From the NCBI GenBank assembly GCA_025963955.1, contig JAOPZU010000467.1:1-22292 (forward strand): 22,292 nt of DNA, written 5' to 3'. The DNA is from Solirubrobacterales bacterium. Its GTDB lineage: Bacteria > Actinomycetota > Thermoleophilia > Solirubrobacterales > Solirubrobacteraceae. Positions 1-6,021 of the stretch are shown piece by piece (positions within the stretch are counted from its first letter, which is position 1; each line of letters starts with the position of its first letter). The notes under the pieces were generated by a model that did not search any database, had not been told where the DNA came from, and saw only the letters and a program-made list of their open reading frames with translations. The position numbers and the translations under genes are program-made.

Positions 1-19
1 GGGCCGCGCGGCGCGGCCC
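1..19. repeat. GC-rich perfect inverted repeat at window edge
   Basis: GGGCCGCGC and GCGCGGCCC face each other around a single G, so the segment can form a strong hairpin. It lies about 30 bases before the tRNA. It could be the terminator stem of a gene left of the window, or part of the tRNA leader. No T-run follows. Confidence 0.4.
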
Positions 20-47
20 GGCGCACCTGGGCTACACTGCCCTCCAC

Positions 48-120
48 GCCCTTGTAGCTCAATTGGCAGAGCAGCGGACTCTTAATCCGAAGGTTGAAGG
101 TTCGATTCCTTCCGGGGGCA
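48..120 (+). tRNA. tRNA-Lys (anticodon CTT)
   Basis: A 73-base cloverleaf can be folded by eye. The acceptor arm GCCCTTG pairs with CGGGGGC using two G-T wobbles, followed by discriminator A. The D arm is GCTC/GAGC with AATTGGCA in the loop. The anticodon stem GCGGA/TCCGA encloses CTCTTAA, which gives anticodon CTT (reads AAG, lysine). The T arm carries the standard GGTTCGATTCC. CCA is not encoded. The outermost anticodon-stem pair is G-A, a mild irregularity. A hairpin terminator follows seven bases later, so the tRNA is probably transcribed alone or last in its unit. tRNA 3' ends are common integrase targets, which matters because an excisionase-like gene lies nearby. Confidence 0.95.
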
Positions 121-126
121 TGACCG

Positions 127-152
127 AAAAGCCTCGCATTTGCGGGGCTTTT
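127..152 (+). terminator. Rho-independent terminator of tRNA-Lys
   Basis: AAAAGCC and GGCTTTT pair around an inner CGC/GCG stem and a short A/T loop; the T-run is part of the descending arm. It starts six bases after the tRNA, as expected for tRNA termination. Because the stem has A and T ends it could also work from the other strand and stop leftward transcription from the HTH gene. Confidence 0.8.
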
Positions 153-289
153 CGCGTTTTCGCCCTGAGTGACATCGGCAGCGAGACGGCGTCCGCTACC
201 ACGATCGGCTACCGAAAGGGTCGCTCTCGACGCTGCGAGACGTCCGGATCGGCGGCAGCCGGAGAGCACGTAAAAGCGATCGGCGAGAG

Positions 290-307
290 GCGTTTGTTAA
301 CAAACGC
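290..307. repeat. 18-bp perfect palindrome GCGTTTGTTAACAAACGC
   Basis: GCGTTTGTT is followed directly by its reverse complement AACAAACGC. The palindrome abuts the stop codon of the leftward HTH gene. The AT-rich centre GTTAAC stands out from the GC-rich surroundings. It could be a protein-binding site (operator or recombination directionality site) or a weak terminator. No loop bases separate the arms, which favours protein binding over an RNA hairpin. Confidence 0.5.
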
Positions 308-592
308 TCAGAGTCTGCGGCGCGGATCCTGGTCGGCGGCGATCCATTCCTCGACCTCCCAACGGCGGAAGCGGATGACCCGGCCGCGGCGCATCGCGGG
401 CAGCGCTCCGCTGCGCGCCCACTCGTAGACCGTCGTCGTCGCGACGGTGAGAAGCTCTGCGACCTCGGTCGCGGTCATGATGTCCGCCGCCGTCAGGTTG
501 CGGGCCGGCCGGGCGTCCCCGTCGGGCCGGCGGACCGGCGTGCTGACCCGGTCGAGAGGAGCGATACGGGTTCGTCGCGAATCAAGAGCCAT
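308..592 (-). CDS. Excisionase-type helix-turn-helix DNA-binding protein
   Basis: About 94 residues from the ATG at 592. The C-terminal two-thirds reads as an HTH_17/excisionase-family (MerR-like winged helix) domain: TATEVAELLTVATTTVYEWA forms the HTH, SGALPAMRRGRVIRFRR the wing, and WEVEEWIAAD the closing helix. Family members are recombination directionality factors or small regulators of integrated elements; they bind DNA and have no enzymatic activity. An inner ATG at 478 is possible but would clip the start of the domain, and neither start has a clear Shine-Dalgarno. The open frame continues to 709, but that extension looks non-coding. The gene points at the tRNA-Lys, and an 18-bp palindrome touches its stop. 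No integrase is visible beside it, so it may be a leftover of an element once inserted at the tRNA. Confidence 0.7.
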   Translation of the reverse strand: MALDSRRTRIAPLDRVSTPVRRPDGDARPARNLTAADIMTATEVAELLTVATTTVYEWARSGALPAMRRGRVIRFRRWEVEEWIAADQDPRRRL

Positions 593-1155
593 ACGCCAGA
601 AACGACTCGAAGATCGCCGAGCGCGCACCGCGAGACCGCATGGGCCTCGTCGCTTGGGCATTTGGCAGGTCCCATGCTCCATCCGGCCCGCCGGGTGCGG
701 CGGCCGCAACGTGGTTGAGCGAACGGACTTAGAGCGCGGGGCGGCGGGAGGGTCAGGCGCCGGCGGAAGGGTGACGTCTAGAACGTCGCGTCGTACCTCG
801 GCTTAGCCCGCCTACCGGAGATCTACAGGACCCCGGAGCGGGACTCGCGTCCGCCGGATGCAGCCAGCATGGTCAAGCCAGCGTTCAGCGCCGACCGTCA
901 TCAACCGGTCGTTCAACCCGCTCCCACATGCTTCGCGGATGCTTGCAGGCGCCGCGGCTCGAGCCGCCACGGTCGCATTTCGAGCCAACCGTTAGCTCCT
1001 ACAGACCCGCGGTCAGGAACGGCCAGAGCAAGAACAGACTAGATGCCAGAGCTGGCCGTGGGCTCATCAGCCCCTTCCCGCGGGCGGCGCAGATCAGGGC
1101 CCGCACCTCGCGTAGGCGGCATGAAATCTCCACAGGTGGCGCTGAGCGGTGGACG
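593..1155. other. Gene-poor stretch with no convincing coding sequence
   Basis: Open frames here give arginine-, serine- and alanine-rich translations without domain character, and none has a good ribosome-binding site. The stretch contains the left copy of the large inverted repeat (1027-1102) and a small inverted repeat GACGT/ACGTC around 773-787. No integrase or transposase remnant could be recognised on either strand. Confidence 0.6.
1027..1102 (+). repeat. Left arm of large imperfect inverted repeat
   Basis: This 76-base segment matches the reverse complement of 2172-2246 at about 60 positions by manual alignment. The best blocks are a 20-base start differing at one position (AACAGACTAGATGC is shared), a central GGGCTCATCAGCCCC that is itself a small hairpin, and a GCGCAGA...GGGCCC end. 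Both arms point inward and enclose the three coupled frames at 1156-1984. They may be terminal inverted repeats of a degenerate mobile cassette or inward-facing recombination or control sites. Confidence 0.75.
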
Positions 1156-1431
1156 GTGGTGAAGACCGTCAAAAGGAGCGGTACCCGCACCGTTGCGAGA
1201 GACGCCAACGGCCTCCAGAACGAGAAGGTCGCCTCAGCGCTCGGCGACTACCTTCTCGTCTAGGACGGTCACCCCGTCAAGTCGCTGGACCGGCAGGGTG
1301 CTTTCCCGCAGACGCTGACTGCCCTTGGGGGGCGGGCCCGTGCGCTTGAGGAGCTCACCGTCCCTCTGAACATTCGGCCCCTCCCCGACCGGGAGCTCGA
1401 CATGGCACACGGCCGGACCCGCTACAGATGA
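1156..1431 (+). pseudogene. Short ORF split by an in-frame TAG, first frame of the coupled cassette
   Basis: From a GTG at 1156 (or 1159) the frame reads VVKTVKRSGTRTVARD and on to GDYLLV, hits TAG at 1261-1263, then continues open for another 55 codons with protein-like content (DGHPVKSLDRQGAF, then LEELTVPLNIRPLPDRELDM) to TGA at 1429-1431. No ATG, GTG or TTG lies between the TAG and the final few codons, so the downstream half cannot start on its own. The final TGA overlaps the ATG of the next gene as ATGA, the same coupling seen between the next two genes. That suggests the frame was once one gene of about 91 residues, now broken by an amber codon. Family unknown. Alternatives are chance openness or stop-codon readthrough. 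Confidence 0.45.
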
Positions 1432-1655
1432 GCCCCCGCGTCAACGTCAGGCTTGGAGAGCCCGTCCAAGCGGCGCTCATGGCGGCCGCCGCGCTTCGTG
1501 GCTGCCGTCCCGCCACGCTCGCAGACGAACTGCTCACTGGCGCCATCCTCGTGCAGACCGCGTCCGAACTCGCGCCCCGCGGGGACCTCACCCCGCCTGG
1601 ACGGCTTCGGTCCAAGGCCCCGACGACGTCGCCGACCCGACCTCATCTGCGATGA
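1428..1655 (+). CDS. Small ribbon-helix-helix-like DNA-binding protein (putative)
   Basis: 75 residues. Near the N-terminus RVNVRL looks like the DNA-contacting beta strand of an Arc/CopG-type RHH. It is followed by an alanine-rich helix (GEPVQAALMAAAALRG), a turn, and a second helix (ATLADELLTGAILV). The tail is proline-, threonine- and arginine-rich and probably disordered. Such proteins usually act as dimeric repressors, often of their own operon, and many are antitoxins. Its ATG overlaps the stop of the broken upstream frame, and its own TGA overlaps the next gene's ATG, both as ATGA, so translation is probably coupled. The assignment rests on fold pattern only. A toxin-antitoxin role with the next gene is possible but unsupported by any recognised toxin motif. 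Confidence 0.55.
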   Translation: MSPRVNVRLGEPVQAALMAAAALRGCRPATLADELLTGAILVQTASELAPRGDLTPPGRLRSKAPTTSPTRPHLR

Positions 1656-1984
1656 ATACCGCTCGAGACCGCGCCCAATGGCTGCAGCTCGATCGCGGCC
1701 GCGAATGGCAACACGAGATGTGGGACGCCGTCGAACAACTCCGCCACGACTACCCACACCTCGGCAGCGCCATCGACAAGAACTGGCACACCCGCCAATT
1801 CACCCGCGACGGTTTCGTCGCCCTCGCCGTCTGGCGCGCCGAAGTCGACACCGGCCGTCAGACCGACCCCCGACTGGAACACCAGTGGCAGCAGGCCCTG
1901 CACAACTTCCAGCGCCAGCACGACGACATCCGCCGCTCGCTCCGAGGCACCCTCGAGGAACACCAGGAACCCGACGCCTGGTGA
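1652..1984 (+). CDS. Hypothetical 110-aa protein, partner of the RHH gene
   Basis: I do not recognise the family. The product is rich in Trp, His, Gln and Asp with no signal peptide or membrane segment. It looks mostly helical: WQHEMWDAVEQLRHDYPHLG near residues 18-37, then DGFVALAVWRAEVDTG, then a long amphipathic helix from about RLEHQWQQALHNFQRQHDDI to the C-terminus. This balanced composition differs from the Arg/Ser/Pro-rich noise frames around it, which supports real coding. It starts on an ATGA overlap with the RHH gene, so the two are almost certainly one operon. The length and position after an RHH protein fit an accessory or toxin-like module, but no catalytic residues can be named. 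Confidence 0.6.
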   Translation: MNTARDRAQWLQLDRGREWQHEMWDAVEQLRHDYPHLGSAIDKNWHTRQFTRDGFVALAVWRAEVDTGRQTDPRLEHQWQQALHNFQRQHDDIRRSLRGTLEEHQEPDAW

Positions 1985-2019
1985 CGCGCTGCGCACGCGG
2001 GTTTCCACTACACAGGTCC

Positions 2020-2097
2020 TTCGGGAAAGAAACGGCCGCGACCTTCAGCCGCACGACCGTTCCCCTCCCGGAGGGCCGGCATCGTTCTTTTCCCGAA
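2020..2097. repeat. Inverted repeat TTCGGGAAAGAAACG / CGTTCTTTTCCCGAA downstream of the cassette genes
   Basis: Arms 2020-2034 and 2083-2097 are complementary at 13 of 15 positions and are separated by 48 bases that contain a further CTCCCGGAG palindrome. The structure starts 36 bases after the stop of the 110-aa gene. It could end that operon as a long-range stem or serve as a binding site. Confidence 0.4.
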
Positions 2098-2171
2098 CAT
2101 GTCCGGCGAGCAGGTCCCCCACTCGTCAAGCACGTTGGGTGCAGAGTTCATAGCGCGCTAACCCTCTGCAT

Positions 2172-2246
2172 GGGCCCCGGTCTGCGCAGCCCGTAGGAGG
2201 GGCTGATGAGCCCCGCGGCACCTTGTGCATCTAGTCTGTTCCTGCT
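2172..2246 (-). repeat. Right arm of large imperfect inverted repeat
   Basis: Read on the minus strand this matches 1027-1102 at about 79 percent by hand alignment, with the least conserved part a short segment after the first 20 bases. Its central hairpin GGGGCTGATGAGCCCC (2199-2214) is one base pair longer than in the left arm. No clear target-site duplication flanks the two outer ends. Confidence 0.75.
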
Positions 2247-2828
2247 TTCGCTGTGTAGAGCCACTGCGTTGACGGGAGACGACCGAGGCTCATCGGGTTG
2301 CCGTCGTGCCGCTGCGCTCGCGATGCTGGAGGGTGCTTGAAGCTGGCCAAAGGCTCGCTCGGTAGCCGGGCGTTCGAGGGTCGCGCGCTGTCAACCGAGA
2401 TCTCGACCATGGAGCATCGGGCCTGAGGGATGCAAGCGAGCGACTCGGAGAGCGGTAGGCGGGCAAGCCGACGAACGATGCGTTCTTCTGGACAGCACTC
2501 CTCCCGCCGGGCCGCCCGGGCACCGATGACATCGTCTGTCCCAGCCCCACCCGCGTGCGCCGCAAGGGCCGGATGGTGCGCGCACGAGGATCGAGCAGTC
2601 GCTTACAGCTCATGCTTTCTACTGCCCCTGGCCGAGCGCAGGCGTTCTGCTGCTCGCCGTCGGCCGTTCATCCGCTCCTGAGGCTTGAGGTCGAACGCCC
2701 GATGCGCTTCTGATCGGACCCGACGGCAAGTCCCGGCGCCGAAGAGGAGGGTTCGGTACCACGCTTACGTCGACTACAGACGCGGGTACTTCCGGCGCGG
2801 GTTCGAGTCGATGCACCAGAGCCGCGCC

Positions 2829-3380
2829 TCACCCCCACATCTCGGCCGGCGTCGAGCCCAGTCTCAAGGCGTTGCGCAGGTAGTCGACGCGCGCCGCGGT
2901 CTTCGGGATCTGCTCGCGCGTCGTCTCGTCGAGACAGGCGATCTGGCACACGGTGTACACGGCGTCGTACAGCGGCCGAGCGCACAGCAGGTGGTCGGGA
3001 TCGTCCAGTTGGACGCCTAGGCCGAGACCGAGCTTGTCGAGAGCCGCCCCGAGGAGCGCTTCGTCGGCGGTCTCGTGGTCCGGAGTGGGAAGGGACAGCG
3101 CGTGGCGAATACCGGCCGCCACGATCCGCTCCATACGGTCAAGCGCCGGGTCCGTCAGCGAGTAGGCGGCCAGAGCTTTCGCGAACGCCGTCCCGTCGGT
3201 GTCGTGCGCGCTGATCGGCGGGACGCCGCGGAAGCCGATCGGGGTGGCGCTGGGCCAGTCGGCGATCGCCGATGCGTCGTCGGCGAAGACGAACTCTGCG
3301 TCGGGGTCGACGAAGCGGCTGATCAGCCACGGGGTGGCGACGCGGTCGAGGTGGACGTGAGACGAGGTGATCCACTGCAT
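2829..3380 (-). CDS. ChrB C-terminal-domain protein (chromate-resistance family)
   Basis: 183 residues from the ATG at 3380, preceded by a GGAAA Shine-Dalgarno about eight bases away. The start HVHLDRVATPWLISRFVDPD carries the ChrB_C signature (D-R-x-A-x-P-W-L-I-x-R-F-x-D), and the rest fits the domain (MERIVAAGIRHAL, DDPDHLLCARPLYDAVY). In full ChrB this domain follows an N-terminal regulatory part and is linked to chromate resistance. Stand-alone copies are common in actinobacteria and their chemistry is not settled. The frame extends upstream to 3635, but that part overlaps the neighbouring gene and lacks a start signal. It lies 109 bases behind the flavin monooxygenase on the same strand, with a strong hairpin between. 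No ChrA transporter is present, so a chromate role is doubtful. Confidence 0.8.
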   Translation of the reverse strand: MQWITSSHVHLDRVATPWLISRFVDPDAEFVFADDASAIADWPSATPIGFRGVPPISAHDTDGTAFAKALAAYSLTDPALDRMERIVAAGIRHALSLPTPDHETADEALLGAALDKLGLGLGVQLDDPDHLLCARPLYDAVYTVCQIACLDETTREQIPKTAARVDYLRNALRLGSTPAEMWG

Positions 3381-3450
3381 GTCGTTTCCTCTACAGCTCG
3401 ACGAGCGTAAGTGGCTGGCTTGCGATTGAGCCGCGGCGCGGCCACAGAGG

Positions 3451-3484
3451 CGAGGTTGCGGCCGCCGGATCGGCCGCAACCTCG
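3451..3484 (-). terminator. Hairpin terminator behind the flavin monooxygenase
   Basis: CGAGGTTGCGGCCG and its exact complement CGGCCGCAACCTCG form a 14-bp stem with a six-base loop, five bases beyond the monooxygenase stop codon. There is no U-tract on the minus strand, which is usual for actinobacterial terminators. It may end or attenuate transcription before the ChrB-domain gene. Confidence 0.65.
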
Positions 3485-3489
3485 TTGGC

Positions 3490-5265
3490 CTACGCGGACG
3501 CGACGGCCGCCTTGCCAAGGATCGCGCCGAAGGCGGAGCGAAGGTCCGCGACGGGATCATTGCTGAGCTCCTGCGTGCGCCAGGCCGTGTGCTGATCGGG
3601 CCGCACGAGCACGGCTCCGGTGGCCTCGAGCCCACCGACCTCGGCCCACTGTCCGTCGACGTCGGTCGCCGTCCCGCCGATGCTCACGGCGTCGATGGAT
3701 ACGCCGAGTTCGTCACCGACGGTTGCTGCTGCCTTCAGCCATTCCTCGCCATCGGCGCCGGCGATCAACGCGAACGTGCCGGGGGTGATGAGGTCGTGGG
3801 TGGACAGGCGCTTGCCGTCTCGCTCGATCCACGCGTGGGGGAGCCGATGCCCTGGCCGGGTCGTCGGCTTGTAGACCGAGCCGAACGGATCGCGGACCGG
3901 CATCTCGGTGCCGTCGGGAACCACGGCGGCCGAGTCGTAGTTGTAGCCAATCTCGATCTCGTGGGCGTGGAACTCCACGCGCTGGGTCCGGATGACTTCC
4001 GAGAACCGAGCGCGAATCGACGCGCCGAGCCGCGTGTCCGCGAAGAACGCGGCGAAGGCGGCCATGTTCTGTTCTTTGGGCGCACCCGGCATCAGCCCCA
4101 TCGCGACGTCGATGACGGCGAAGTTCGTGAACGCGGACAGGGCCCAGTCGGCGTTGTCGGCACCTACCGGAAGACGCTCGGCCTCGTAGCTGTCCAGCAG
4201 CGAATCGTCCGCTCGCCCCTGGACGACCTCGGCCAGCTTCCAGCAGAGGTTGTGGGCGTCGTGGATCGCGCCGTTCAGCCCGAGCCCGGTGGTGGGCGGC
4301 TGGCGGTGGGCGGAGTCTCCGGCCAGGAACACGTTGCCCACGCGGAACTTCTCGGCGTGGATGCGGTCCAGGATCCAGTGGCTCACCTTCAGGACCTCGA
4401 GCTCGAGGTCGGGGATCTTGAGCAGTTCGCGCATGCGCGGGACGATGGCGTCCTCGTCGAAGCGCGCCGGGTCGTCGGGCCGGAAGGCGAAGTGGATGAC
4501 CCACTCCTCGGAGTGGCGGTCCCAGGTCGGGCCCATCTTCACGAGCGCGCCGCTGGACCACGAGCCTTCGCCCTCAGGGTTGATGGACCACGTGATCATC
4601 GACTTGTCGTCGACGTACTCCGAGAGATCGGCCTTGAAGTGCGTGGACACCATCTCGAGCATGCCGGTCGGGCCGAGCATCTGAATGCCGAGCTTGGGGA
4701 CGACGGTCTTGCCGCCGTCGGCGGCGATCATGTAGCGCGCCCGCACGATGAACTTCTCGTCGGTCGATCGGTCCAGGACGGTCGCGACGATGCCCGCGTC
4801 GGTGTCCTCCCAGTCGACGATCTCGTGGTTGAACCTGACCGACTCAGACGAGCGCTCCTCGGCCATCCTGCGCAGCAGCGGCTCGAGGCGGATCTGAGGG
4901 AGGTTGGAGGGGAGCGCGGGCCCGTCCTTCTCGTACGGCTCCTTGAGGACGCCGCCGCCGAAGGCGTCGAACTCGTAGAAGTCCCGGCGGTCGAACGGAC
5001 CGTCGCCGCCAAGCGAGGTGACCCAGCGGATGTGCCCGAAGTTCTCGACCGGCGTGCCGACCTCGTAGATCGGGTCGGCCATCCCGAAGCCGCGGAAGAT
5101 CTCCATCGTGCGCTGGTTGAGGTAGTGCGCCTTCGGCAGGTGTGACGTCTCCGAGTGGCGCTCGACCAGCAGGTGCTCGACGCCCATCTCGGAGAGGAAC
5201 GAGGACGCGGACAAGCCGCAGCCACCGCCTCCCATGATCAGGACGGGAACTTCGATTTCTCGCAT
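3490..5265 (-). CDS. FAD-dependent aromatic hydroxylase (class A, phenol 2-monooxygenase-like)
   Basis: 591 residues. Class A flavoprotein hydroxylases use NAD(P)H and O2 to add OH to a phenolic ring. The dinucleotide-binding GGGGCG lies at residues 12-17 followed by an acidic strand end (LLVERH); the DG-type motif AADGGKT is at 181-187 and the GD motif with HRQPPTTGLGLNGAIHDA at 316-336. The C-terminal 150 residues fit the thioredoxin-like domain of the PheA/TfdB/MhpA branch, and length is normal for that branch. The ATG at 5265 has GGAGA about nine bases upstream; the frame continues to 5361, but that would swallow the promoter. It diverges from the ring-cleavage dioxygenase gene across a 115-bp region with an AT-rich operator-like site. 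The substrate cannot be read from sequence; the neighbours suggest it makes a catechol. Confidence 0.9.
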   Translation of the reverse strand: MREIEVPVLIMGGGGCGLSASSFLSEMGVEHLLVERHSETSHLPKAHYLNQRTMEIFRGFGMADPIYEVGTPVENFGHIRWVTSLGGDGPFDRRDFYEFDAFGGGVLKEPYEKDGPALPSNLPQIRLEPLLRRMAEERSSESVRFNHEIVDWEDTDAGIVATVLDRSTDEKFIVRARYMIAADGGKTVVPKLGIQMLGPTGMLEMVSTHFKADLSEYVDDKSMITWSINPEGEGSWSSGALVKMGPTWDRHSEEWVIHFAFRPDDPARFDEDAIVPRMRELLKIPDLELEVLKVSHWILDRIHAEKFRVGNVFLAGDSAHRQPPTTGLGLNGAIHDAHNLCWKLAEVVQGRADDSLLDSYEAERLPVGADNADWALSAFTNFAVIDVAMGLMPGAPKEQNMAAFAAFFADTRLGASIRARFSEVIRTQRVEFHAHEIEIGYNYDSAAVVPDGTEMPVRDPFGSVYKPTTRPGHRLPHAWIERDGKRLSTHDLITPGTFALIAGADGEEWLKAAATVGDELGVSIDAVSIGGTATDVDGQWAEVGGLEATGAVLVRPDQHTAWRTQELSNDPVADLRSAFGAILGKAAVASA

Positions 5266-5302
5266 GACGGTGGCTCTCCTCTGTCTAGACCCCTGCAGAA
5301 AA

Positions 5303-5324
5303 AGTATATATAACATACTGTCAA
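5303..5324. promoter_or_regulatory. Divergent control region: AT-rich imperfect palindrome and TTGACA box
   Basis: AGTATATATAACATACT (5303-5319) is a 7-3-7 imperfect palindrome in an otherwise GC-rich region. It overlaps a perfect minus-strand TTGACA (5324-5319). The plus-strand piece TAACATACTGTCAAG (5311-5325) resembles the motif found in three other control regions of this cluster. The position between the flavin hydroxylase and dioxygenase genes fits an operator that controls both. Confidence 0.55.
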
Positions 5325-5380
5325 GGCGGCTGGGGAAGTACCGCAGGCGTCCGTCAATCATCCATCAACGGGAGAGGGTC

Positions 5381-5986
5381 ATGTCCGACATCTCATTCGA
5401 CGAAGGCCGCGTCCGCCGGCCTGCGCTGCACCACGTGAACCTCAAGACGCTGAAGCTTCAGGAGCTCATCGACTGGTACGGGACGGTCATCGGTTCGTCG
5501 GTCAACTTCCAGTGGCCGGGCGGGGCGTTCGTCACCAACGACGCCGCCAACCACCGGATCGCGCTCATCTCGCTGCCGGACTTCGTCGACGATCCGGACA
5601 AGCTGACCCGCACGGGCATGCACCACAGCGCGTTCGAGTACGAGACCGTGGACGACCTCCTCGGGACGTTCCTGCGCTTGAAGGCGGAGGGCATAACGCC
5701 AGGAGCCTGCCTGGATCACGGACTCACGCTCTCGTTCTACTACCACGACCCGGACGGCAACTCGGTCGAGCTTCAGGTCGACAACTACGGTGACTGGGCC
5801 GCTTCGACGGAGTTCATTCGCACGGACCCGCGATTCGCGGAGAACCCGATCGGATCGCCGGTCGATCCTGACGCGTACGTCGCCGCACGCGCGGCCGGCG
5901 CCGAGGTGAAGGATCTGCACGAGCGCGCGTACGCCGGTGAGTTCCCGCCGTCAGGGGCGTTCGACATCCGACTGCCGCTGCCGTGA
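5381..5986 (+). CDS. VOC-family extradiol ring-cleavage dioxygenase
   Basis: 201 residues, ATG at 5381 with GGAGAGGG three bases before it. The vicinal-oxygen-chelate fold is clear, and the type I extradiol metal triad is in place: His18 in LHHVNL, His82 in MHHSAFEY and Glu130 in DPDGNSVELQVD. YYHDPDGN is the usual beta-hairpin before the glutamate ligand. Such enzymes use Fe(II) or Mn(II) to open catechols next to the diol and yield a 2-hydroxymuconate-type product. At about 200 residues it is shorter than classic two-domain enzymes (around 290-300), so only one catalytic module plus a tail is present. It diverges from the flavin hydroxylase, whose product it would be expected to cleave. A non-oxygenase VOC role cannot be excluded. 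Confidence 0.82.
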   Translation: MSDISFDEGRVRRPALHHVNLKTLKLQELIDWYGTVIGSSVNFQWPGGAFVTNDAANHRIALISLPDFVDDPDKLTRTGMHHSAFEYETVDDLLGTFLRLKAEGITPGACLDHGLTLSFYYHDPDGNSVELQVDNYGDWAASTEFIRTDPRFAENPIGSPVDPDAYVAARAAGAEVKDLHERAYAGEFPPSGAFDIRLPLP

Positions 5987-6021
5987 GTGCCGAGAGGTTC
6001 GCCGCGGAGGCTGGCGCTGGG

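Larger units (their letters stand above)
1985..2828. other. Intergenic stretch with repeats but no supported gene
   Basis: No frame on either strand has domain-like content plus a plausible start. The stretch holds a 15-base inverted repeat (2020-2034 with 2083-2097) and the right arm of the large inverted repeat (2172-2246). Around 2320-2750 short open pieces in different frames have mildly protein-like composition and could be decayed coding sequence, but I cannot assign any. A T-arm-like GGTTCGAGTC near 2790-2800 is not part of a foldable tRNA. Confidence 0.55.

Noticed and set aside
63..428. 121-aa plus-strand open frame starting inside the tRNA
   Set aside because: It overlaps the tRNA and its terminator, and the translation has no domain character.
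1428..1984. Calling the RHH and 110-aa pair a toxin-antitoxin system
   Set aside because: Order and sizes fit, but no toxin family motif is visible in the 110-aa protein, so this is left as a possibility only.
2780..2818. Possible second tRNA or attachment-site copy (GGTTCGAGTC followed by CACCA)
   Set aside because: No matching stems or anticodon arm can be formed, and it does not match the tRNA-Lys 3' end beyond the generic T-loop.
3589..5145. 518-aa open frame antisense to the flavin monooxygenase
   Set aside because: It is the usual mirror frame of a GC-rich gene: Val/Gly/Asp-rich, no motifs, no start signal. The minus strand has clear FAD motifs.
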